From NCBI GenBank assembly GCA_900768695.1, contig CAAGDY010000416.1, positions 1-11,709 on the forward strand: 11,709 nt of DNA, read 5' to 3'. The notes below the pieces were generated by a model. That model was given only the letters and a program-made list of their open reading frames with translations. It was not told where the DNA came from and made no database searches. A program made the position numbers and the translations under genes. This stretch comes from an uncultured Anaerovibrio sp. Lineage in GTDB: Bacteria; Bacillota; Negativicutes; Selenomonadales; Selenomonadaceae. Position 1 is the stretch's first letter; each line of letters begins with the position of its first letter. Shown in pieces: positions 6,223-11,709 of this stretch.

Positions 6223-7804
6223 GGAATTTTTGCTCAATAGCCAGCATCAGGTGGTCTGCAAGGTGGTACGGGAGGTGCTGAACCTCTTCAAGATGGAGCT
6301 GCCGGTGCCGGTGGAAAAGCTTCCCTACAGAAAGAGCCCGGAAAAGCAGGCGGAGCTGATAAATAGCGACGCTTATGACCTGCTGGAGCTGAAAATAGAG
6401 AATTTTACGGAGGGAGTGCCGGGGGAAACCTCTTCGCCTATGACGGAGCGCCCCGGAGAACTGCCGGTGGTGCGGACTGTGGTGCATTATACTGACGCTG
6501 ACGGCAGCAGCCACAGCATGGAGCGCACTGATACAGGCAGGGGCAGTGAGCGTTTTGAGGCCGGGAAGCACCGCCTGATAAAGTTGAACCTGTATCACCT
6601 GCTACGTCAGGAGTTCGGCTTTCCGGAGGCGCCCTGGGGCATTCTGCACGGGGTACGGCCTACGAAGATTGTTCATCGCCTTTTGAACGACGGCCTGAGC
6701 CGTGACCAGGTGGTGGCGAGGCTGAAGGAGGACTATGCCGCCAGTGATGAGAAGTCCGTGACCATTACGGATATGGCAATCCGCCAGCGGCCTTTTTTGG
6801 CCCGGACGGACAAAAAGACCATCAGCATCTACGTGGGCATACCATTCTGCCTGACCAGGTGCCTGTATTGCTCCTTTCCTGCCAATATCCTGCCGGGGCA
6901 GAAGGGCATAGAACGGTTTATGGTTGCCTTCCGCAAGGATTTGCTGGCAGTCAGGGAGCTGGTGCAGGCCTATGGCTTCAAGGTGCAGTCCGTCTATGTG
7001 GGGGGAGGCACGCCTACCAGCCTGCCGGATGATTATTTTGCTGAAATGCTTCATCTGGTGAGGGACAGCTTCTGCTGTGAGCATACGGTGGAATTTACGG
7101 TGGAGGCAGGGCGGCCCGACAGCATGTCCGAAGCAAAGCTGGCCACCATGCAGGAATGTGGCGTTACCCGTGTCAGCTGCAATCCACAGACCATGCAGCA
7201 GCGCACCCTGAAGCGCATCGGCAGAAACCATACGGTGGAGGCCGTGTCGGAGATGTTCCATAATCTCCGCCGGGCGGGGATTCCGGAAATCAACATGGAT
7301 TTGATTATCGGCCTGCCGGGAGAAAAGGTGGAGGATGTCAGAAGCACCATGGAGCAGATTACAGCTCTGGCGCCGGACGATATTACGCTCCATTCATTGG
7401 CGCTCAAGCGCGGCTCAAGGCTGAAAATGAATCTGGCGGAGTATGAGCTGCCGGATGATGATACCTGCCGCGAGATGTTTGCGGTGGCTATGGATTATGT
7501 GACCAGGGCCGGGCTGAAGCCGTATTATCTCTATCGTCAGGGCTATATGAGCGGCCAGATGGAAAATGTAGGCTGCAGCCGCCTGGGTGCGGAGAGCATG
7601 TACAATATCCAGATTATGGAGGAACAGCAGACCATTCTGGGTATCGGAGGCGCTGCCACCACCAAGGTGGTGGATTTTCGGGAGAACCGCCTGAAATCCG
7701 TCTTTAATGCCAAGGATTTGGCAACCTATGAACGGGACATTGATATATACATCGAGAAGCGCAGGGCACTGCTGGAGGAAATCTACGGCAGGCCACAGCC
7801 ATAA
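6212..7804 (+). CDS. hemZ: Radical SAM coproporphyrinogen III dehydrogenase-like HemZ
   Basis: HemZ is a radical SAM protein of the HemN/HemW group, annotated as oxygen-independent coproporphyrinogen III oxidase. The [4Fe-4S] motif is CLTRCLYCSF (C213, C217, C220 of 530 aa), preceded by SIYVGIPF. Other landmarks are GGGTPTSL (264-271), EFTVEAGRPD (294-303), NMDLIIGLPGE (361-371), YRQGYMSGQMEN (441-452) and GIGGAATTK (477-485). The long N-terminal part with WGILHGVRPTKIVHRLL (142-158) is what separates HemZ from HemN and HemW. The residue after CxxC is Ser where HemN has a fourth Cys. The start is uncertain: TTG 6212 gives MRIKEFLLN, resembling the first strand of HemZ, with AGGAG 13 bases upstream; TTG 6182, GTG 6191 and TTG 6230 are alternatives. 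It overlaps the fur stop by 11 bases, implying translational coupling. The exact substrate in HemZ proteins is not firmly settled. Confidence 0.9.
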   Translation: MRIKEFLLNSQHQVVCKVVREVLNLFKMELPVPVEKLPYRKSPEKQAELINSDAYDLLELKIENFTEGVPGETSSPMTERPGELPVVRTVVHYTDADGSSHSMERTDTGRGSERFEAGKHRLIKLNLYHLLRQEFGFPEAPWGILHGVRPTKIVHRLLNDGLSRDQVVARLKEDYAASDEKSVTITDMAIRQRPFLARTDKKTISIYVGIPFCLTRCLYCSFPANILPGQKGIERFMVAFRKDLLAVRELVQAYGFKVQSVYVGGGTPTSLPDDYFAEMLHLVRDSFCCEHTVEFTVEAGRPDSMSEAKLATMQECGVTRVSCNPQTMQQRTLKRIGRNHTVEAVSEMFHNLRRAGIPEINMDLIIGLPGEKVEDVRSTMEQITALAPDDITLHSLALKRGSRLKMNLAEYELPDDDTCREMFAVAMDYVTRAGLKPYYLYRQGYMSGQMENVGCSRLGAESMYNIQIMEEQQTILGIGGAATTKVVDFRENRLKSVFNAKDLATYERDIDIYIEKRRALLEEIYGRPQP

Positions 7805-7914
7805 GCCGCACGCCCCTGGAAAGGGGCATGAGAGGCTATAGCTGTTATGGGCGCCAGGGCATGTATCAGATACAGGTATATGGGAATTATGAGATGACAG
7901 GAGGATAAAGAGGA
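7805..7914 (+). other. hemZ-hisS spacer with hairpin, inverted repeat and short frame
   Basis: The 110-base spacer holds a 6-bp hairpin with a GGAA (GNRA-type) loop (7812-7827, GCCCCT/AGGGGC) with no T-run. It also holds a perfect inverted repeat, TGTATC-A-GATACA (7862-7874), and a 26-codon open frame, ATG 7828 to TAA 7906-7908, with five Tyr and no His codon. AGGAGG at 7899-7904 serves hisS. I see no T-box sequence, no good promoter and no terminator, so hisS is probably read through from fur-hemZ. Confidence 0.45.
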
Positions 7915-9168
7915 ATGTTGACAAATGCACCTCGTGGTACTAAGGATATACTGCCGGATACAGTAGGCAATTGGAATTATGTGGAGGGGGAAATCCGTGA
8001 GCTGTGCCGCCGCTTCGGCTACAGCGAAATCAGAACCCCGATTTTTGAGCATACGGAGCTTTTCCAGCGGGGCATCGGCGAGGGCACCGATGTGGTGGAC
8101 AAGGAAATGTATACATTTACCGACAGGGGGGACAGGAGCATTACTCTGCGGCCGGAGAATACAGCTTCCGCTGTCCGTGCCTATCTGCAGAACAAGCTTT
8201 ATGCAGAGTCCAATCTGGTGAAGCTGTTCTACATCGGTTCCATGTTCCGCTATGACCGCCCACAGGCAGGGCGCATGCGTGAGTTCCACCAGTTTGGGGT
8301 GGAGGCGCTGGGGGAGGCCAATCCTGCTGTTGATGCAGAGGTAATCCTACTGGCCATGAGCCTTCTGGAAGGTCTGGGGCTGAGGGATTTGGAGCTGTCC
8401 ATCAATTCCGTAGGCTGTCCGAAGTGTCGCAGCAGGTATCGCACCATGCTGCAGGATTTCTTCCGGGATAAGCTGGATGATTTGTGCGAGGATTGCCGCA
8501 GCCGCTTCGACCGCAGCCCGTTGCGCATTCTGGACTGCAAGAAGGACAGCGACAAGCCGTACATGGCAGATGCACCGAAGATTACCGACTGCCTCTGTGA
8601 CGAGTGCAGCGACCATTTCGCAAGGCTTCAGGAGCATTTGGCCAACGCCGGTATAAGCTTCCGTCATGACCCTCGCTTGGTGCGGGGACTGGATTACTAT
8701 ACCAAGACCGCCTTTGAAATCAAGTATCCGCCGCTGGGTGCCCAGAGCGCCGTGGCAGGTGGCGGCCGCTATGATGGTCTGATTGAGGAAATGGGCGGAA
8801 GCCCTACCCCGGCCGTGGGCTTTGCTACTGGTCTTGAGCGCCTTCTTCTTGCTCTGGAGAGCCAGAATCTGCTGCCGGAGAAGAGCCGCAGCGTGGATGC
8901 CTATGTGGTGGCGCTGGGAGAGGCTGCCCAGTCCGAGGGCTTCAAGCTGCTGAACAATCTGCGCAGGGAAGGGCTGTCTGCGGCGATGGATTTTGCCGGC
9001 CGCAGCATGAAGGCACAGATGAAGCAGGCCAACAAGCTGGGTGCGCGCTATGCCCTGATTCTCGGTGATGATGAGATTGCAGAGGGAGTGGTCATGCTCC
9101 GCAGCATGTCTGACAGCCAGCAGGAAAAAGTGGCTCTTGCCGATGTTATTGGGAAAATTAAGGCATAA
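7915..9168 (+). CDS. hisS: Histidyl-tRNA synthetase
   Basis: This is a class IIa synthetase charging tRNA(His), 417 aa, the usual length. ATG 7915 gives MLTNAPRGTKDILPD, the standard HisRS beginning, with AGGAGG 10 bases upstream. Motif 1 lies around ELFQRGIGEGTD (48-59), with TLRPENTA (77-84) following it. Motif 2 is FRYDRPQAGRMREFHQFGVE (111-130). The HisA/HisB signatures are LVRGLDYY (255-262) and GGGRYDGLI (282-290), and motif 3 is VGFATGLERLL (301-311). The anticodon-binding domain follows from about 327. The insertion domain is unusually rich in cysteine: C168/C171 (CPKC), C191/C194 (CEDC), C208, C226, C228 and C231. B. subtilis and S. aureus enzymes have only the CxxC and LDCK parts of this set. 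It lies between hemZ and aspS, an arrangement that keeps hisS-aspS together as in Bacillus. Confidence 0.97.
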   Translation: MLTNAPRGTKDILPDTVGNWNYVEGEIRELCRRFGYSEIRTPIFEHTELFQRGIGEGTDVVDKEMYTFTDRGDRSITLRPENTASAVRAYLQNKLYAESNLVKLFYIGSMFRYDRPQAGRMREFHQFGVEALGEANPAVDAEVILLAMSLLEGLGLRDLELSINSVGCPKCRSRYRTMLQDFFRDKLDDLCEDCRSRFDRSPLRILDCKKDSDKPYMADAPKITDCLCDECSDHFARLQEHLANAGISFRHDPRLVRGLDYYTKTAFEIKYPPLGAQSAVAGGGRYDGLIEEMGGSPTPAVGFATGLERLLLALESQNLLPEKSRSVDAYVVALGEAAQSEGFKLLNNLRREGLSAAMDFAGRSMKAQMKQANKLGARYALILGDDEIAEGVVMLRSMSDSQQEKVALADVIGKIKA

Positions 9169-9183
9169 CATTTGGCAAAATCA

Positions 9184-9212
9184 TTGTCAGCCTTTGGCGA
9201 GTTTGTTATAAT
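9184..9212 (+). promoter_or_regulatory. aspS promoter (near-consensus, extended -10)
   Basis: TTGTCA at 9184-9189 (5 of 6 to consensus), a 17-base spacer and TGTTATAAT at 9204-9212 make the strongest promoter in the window. The predicted start is near 9219, with a leader of about 60 bases before ATG 9278. It would give aspS extra transcription on top of read-through from hisS. Confidence 0.82.
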
Positions 9213-9277
9213 GACAGTTGCGAAAAAAATATTCGATTATTAGATGATAATTAAGTTTTATGAGGTGAAAGGTTCAG

Positions 9278-11083
9278 ATGGATACTTTAGAAGGTTTGAA
9301 GCGTTCCCATCACTGCGGCGAGCTGCGTGCTGACAGCGTAGGCAGTGAGGTTGTTCTGTGCGGCTGGGTTTCCCGTCGCCGCGACCACGGCGGACTGATT
9401 TTTGTTGATTTGCGTGACCGTTCCGGTCTGGTGCAGGTTGTCATCGACGAGGCAGCTATCGGCGAGGAGGCTTTTCACAAGGCCGAGACTATCCGCAACG
9501 AGTTCGTTGTAGCTGTCCGTGGCAGCGTGCGTGCCCGTTCCGAGGAAACTGTAAATCCTAACATGGCTACCGGCATGATTGAGGTGGTGGTAGAGGAACT
9601 GCGCATTCTCAACAAGGCAAAGACGCCTCCTTTCTACATTCAGGATGGCATCGAGGTGGATGAGATGCTGCGCCTGAAGTATCGCTATCTTGATTTGCGC
9701 CGCCCTGAGATGCAGAAGAATCTCATGCTGCGCCATCGCGTAACCAAGATTATGCGGGATTACTTTGACAGGAACGGCTTTTTGGAGATTGAGACTCCTA
9801 TGCTCTGCAAGTCCACCCCGGAGGGTGCCCGCGACTTTTTGGTGCCTAGCCGCCTGAATCCGGGCGAGTTCTACGCATTGCCGCAGTCGCCGCAGATTTA
9901 CAAGCAGATTCTGATGCTGTCCGGTCTGGAGAAGTATTTCCAGATTGTGCGCTGCTTCCGTGATGAGGACTTGCGTGCTGACCGCCAGCCTGAGTTTACC
10001 CAGCTGGATATCGAGATGTCCTTCATCGACCAGGAAACCATTCTGACCATGATGGAAGGCATGATGGGGGAGATTTTTGACAAGGCTCTTGACAGGAAGA
10101 TCCCTGAGAAGTTCCTGCGCATGACCTGGGACGAGGCTATGGAGCGCTACGGCTCTGACAAGCCTGACCTGCGCTTTGGCATGGAGCTGATGGACATTTC
10201 TGAGCATGTACAGGGCTCTGACTTCAAGGTGTTCAAGTCCGTGCTGGAAAATGGCGGACAGGTGAAGGTCATCAACGTTGAGGGCTATGCCAACATTCCG
10301 CGCCGCGAGCTGGACGGCCTGGTGCAGTATGTGCAGGGCTACGGTGCCAAGGGACTGGCTTGGATTCAGTACACCGAGGAAGGCATCAAGTCCCCGTTCA
10401 AGAAGTTCTATTCTGATGAGACTTTTGAAAATATCAAGCAGGCTACCGGTGCCAAGACCGGCGACCTGCTGCTGGTTATCGCTGACAAGCCGCTGGTTGT
10501 GGCTCAGGCTCTGGGCGAGCTGCGCCTTGAGATGGCACGTCGCCGCGGCCTGATTGACCCGGATAAGCTCAGCTTCCTGTGGGTTGTTGACTTCCCTATG
10601 TTCGAGTACAGCGAGGAGGACAAGCGCTGGAAGGCTATGCACCATCCATTCACCGCACCGCGTGATGAGGATGTGCAGTATCTCACCTCCGACCCTGGCC
10701 GCGTCAAGGCTATTGCTTACGATATGGTCCTCAACGGTGTGGAGATTGGCGGCGGCTCCCTGCGTATCTATCAGAACGATATTCAGGAGAAGGTATTCGA
10801 GGCTATCGGCCTGACTGCCGAGGCTGCCCACAGCAAGTTCGGCTTCATGCTGGATGCCTTCAAGTACGGCGCTCCGCCTCATGGTGGCCTGGCCTTCGGC
10901 CTTGACCGCTTGATCATGCTGATGGCCAAGAGGAAGTCCATCCGTGACGTGATCGCCTTCCCGAAGACCCAGAGCGCTTCCGATGTTATGTCCCAGGCAC
11001 CTTCCGAGGTGGATGAGAAGCAGCTGAAGGAACTGTCCATCCGTACCCATGTGAAGAAAAAGGTCAAGGAAGATAAGGAATAA
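9278..11083 (+). CDS. aspS: Aspartyl-tRNA synthetase, bacterial type (possibly non-discriminating)
   Basis: This is a class IIb synthetase charging tRNA(Asp), 601 aa, the usual bacterial length. ATG 9278 has GAGGTG (9262-9267) 10 bases upstream. The N-terminal OB anticodon-binding domain holds WVSRRRDHGGLIFVDLRDR (30-48). The catalytic core has RYLDLRRPEM (136-145), motif 2 FRDEDLRADRQPEFTQLD (227-244) and motif 3 GLAFGLDRL (537-545), with HHPFTAP at 455-461. The bacterial GAD insertion spans roughly 285-420. H37 in RRDHGG matches the His that favours tRNA(Asn) recognition in non-discriminating AspRS such as that of Pseudomonas aeruginosa; E. coli has Leu there. E90 sits where that enzyme has Gly and E. 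coli Lys, so the reading is mixed. Arg codons are nearly all CGC/CGT, with few AGG, suggesting high expression. A strong terminator ends the unit. Confidence 0.97.
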   Translation: MDTLEGLKRSHHCGELRADSVGSEVVLCGWVSRRRDHGGLIFVDLRDRSGLVQVVIDEAAIGEEAFHKAETIRNEFVVAVRGSVRARSEETVNPNMATGMIEVVVEELRILNKAKTPPFYIQDGIEVDEMLRLKYRYLDLRRPEMQKNLMLRHRVTKIMRDYFDRNGFLEIETPMLCKSTPEGARDFLVPSRLNPGEFYALPQSPQIYKQILMLSGLEKYFQIVRCFRDEDLRADRQPEFTQLDIEMSFIDQETILTMMEGMMGEIFDKALDRKIPEKFLRMTWDEAMERYGSDKPDLRFGMELMDISEHVQGSDFKVFKSVLENGGQVKVINVEGYANIPRRELDGLVQYVQGYGAKGLAWIQYTEEGIKSPFKKFYSDETFENIKQATGAKTGDLLLVIADKPLVVAQALGELRLEMARRRGLIDPDKLSFLWVVDFPMFEYSEEDKRWKAMHHPFTAPRDEDVQYLTSDPGRVKAIAYDMVLNGVEIGGGSLRIYQNDIQEKVFEAIGLTAEAAHSKFGFMLDAFKYGAPPHGGLAFGLDRLIMLMAKRKSIRDVIAFPKTQSASDVMSQAPSEVDEKQLKELSIRTHVKKKVKEDKE

Positions 11084-11139
11084 TCGGCTTTTGACACTGT
11101 TGTTCCTGATTTTTGACCATTGATTTTCAGCTATCAATA

Positions 11140-11181
11140 ATGCCCTGCTGGAATTTTGCTCTCCGGCAGGGTATTTTTTTT
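11140..11181 (+). terminator. Rho-independent terminator after aspS
   Basis: A 13-bp stem (11140-11152 with 11163-11175, two G-U pairs) closes a 10-base loop and leads into eight Ts (11174-11181). A separate 6-bp hairpin, ATTGAT (11120-11125) with ATCAAT (11134-11139), abuts it on the upstream side. Confidence 0.92.
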
Positions 11182-11210
11182 GTAAATTTCTAGTGCAAAA
11201 GTCGGATTTA

Positions 11211-11219
11211 TGATATAAT
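11211..11219 (+). promoter_or_regulatory. Extended -10 promoter of the right-edge membrane protein gene
   Basis: TGATATAAT is a perfect extended -10, just after the aspS terminator. The expected -35 position (11191-11196, TAGTGC) is poor. The predicted start is near 11226, giving a leader of about 29 bases to ATG 11255. Confidence 0.6.
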
Positions 11220-11254
11220 CACATGTAATTATTTTGCTGAAAAGGATTGATTGC

Positions 11255-11709
11255 ATGGATGCTCATACTTCCATAGTAAGCATAACATGTCTGTTGATGC
11301 TGACTATACTGGTTCAGACATATACCTCTGATTCTATTGACGGACAACTTCGTAGTGCTTTTTTGCGGGGCTTTGCCACGATTTTGTTCTGCGCGGTGCT
11401 GGACTGGGCACGGGTGGAGCTGAATGGCTCCCAGCTGGTGCCTGTGTGGCTGCACAGTGCTGTCGTAAGCCTGGAATATACTCTGGCGCCGGTGGTGGTA
11501 CTGTTTCTGATTGGCGTGATGGGTGCCATCGATCGCAATAGCTTTTTGGTGCCGCTCTTTGCCTTCAACGGGTTGCTGCAGTTTACCAGTGGCTTTACGG
11601 AGTGGATTTTTTATATTGACGCTGCCAACAACTTCGTCAGGGGTGACTGGTTCCGGGTGTATGTGCTGATTTATTCCATAGGGATTTTCGTCATGTACCG
11701 GGAGGTGTA
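11255..11709 (+). CDS. N-terminal multi-pass membrane domain of an unidentified (possibly sensory) protein, 3' truncated
   Basis: ATG 11255 opens a frame with no stop up to the right edge (151 codons visible). AAAGGA (11241-11246) lies 8 bases upstream, and a promoter and an upstream terminator frame the gene. The protein is strongly hydrophobic, with likely membrane segments at about 6-23, 37-54, 66-90 (perhaps two), 97-118 and 133-148, so it is an integral membrane protein. Between them lie polar patches such as TSDSIDGQLRS (24-34) and FYIDAANNFVRGDW (119-132). The layout and the IDxxNxFxRG-like patch remind me of N-terminal membrane domains that precede GGDEF or other output domains in clostridial and Negativicutes signalling proteins. 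That resemblance is from memory and the output domain is outside the window. Function is therefore not assigned. Confidence 0.75.
   Translation, partial: MDAHTSIVSITCLLMLTILVQTYTSDSIDGQLRSAFLRGFATILFCAVLDWARVELNGSQLVPVWLHSAVVSLEYTLAPVVVLFLIGVMGAIDRNSFLVPLFAFNGLLQFTSGFTEWIFYIDAANNFVRGDWFRVYVLIYSIGIFVMYREV

Noticed and set aside
9169..9200. Possible terminator between hisS and aspS
   Set aside because: There are two direct copies of TTTGGC but no inverted arms or T-run; the segment is better read as the aspS promoter region.
9287..11137. 616-codon open frame on the minus strand opposite aspS, longer than aspS itself
   Set aside because: aspS is unmistakable on the + strand over the same bases. 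The antisense product shows no recognisable family, and the frame is explained by biased codon use in the sense gene.
11219..11568. Two minus-strand frames of 78 and 84 codons at the right edge
   Set aside because: The + strand frame there is open to the edge with a promoter and ribosome site and encodes coherent membrane segments.
1..11709. CRISPR arrays, insertion sequences, prophage, tRNA or rRNA genes, toxin-antitoxin or defence genes
   Set aside because: No regularly spaced repeats, transposase or integrase motifs, cloverleaf genes or defence domains were seen; gene content is conserved housekeeping throughout.

Overview
This is a chromosomal housekeeping window with every gene on the + strand. 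The layout and sequences point to a Gram-positive-lineage anaerobe (Firmicutes/Bacillota). My best guess is the Negativicutes (Selenomonas/Anaerovibrio-like). The recJ, rel, hisS, aspS core echoes the B. subtilis recJ-apt-relA-dtd-...-hisS-aspS neighbourhood, but here apt and dtd are absent and a metallo-beta-lactamase-fold gene, fur and hemZ sit in between. The taxonomic placement is inference; the gene identities are read from motifs.

Layout: (1) 1-357 is the C-terminal part of a PduO-type ATP:cob(I)alamin adenosyltransferase, closed by a strong Rho-independent terminator (411-452). (2) 579-5640 holds recJ (ssDNA exonuclease), rel (bifunctional (p)ppGpp synthetase/hydrolase, with its own extended -10 promoter) and a glyoxalase-II-like metallo-beta-lactamase-fold hydrolase, ending at a terminator (5651-5690). 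(3) 5758-11083 holds fur, hemZ (overlapping the fur stop), hisS and aspS. aspS has an additional near-consensus promoter, and the unit ends at a terminator (11140-11181). (4) From 11255 to the right edge an open frame with its own promoter encodes the N-terminal multi-pass membrane part of a protein that is cut off by the window.

Together the genes cover DNA repair (RecJ), the stringent response (Rel), iron sensing beside a heme/tetrapyrrole radical-SAM enzyme (Fur-HemZ) and translation (HisRS, AspRS). No mobile element, CRISPR array, rRNA or tRNA was seen, and no gene-free stretch exceeds 300 bases.

I did not find a convincing novel system. The points most worth a second look are small: a 20-bp-period direct repeat before the rel promoter, a near-perfect palindrome over the fur -10 box, four promoters that all carry TGnTATAAT, a cysteine-rich HisRS insertion domain, a residue in AspRS typical of non-discriminating enzymes, the absence of T-box leaders before hisS and aspS, and the truncated membrane protein at the right edge.
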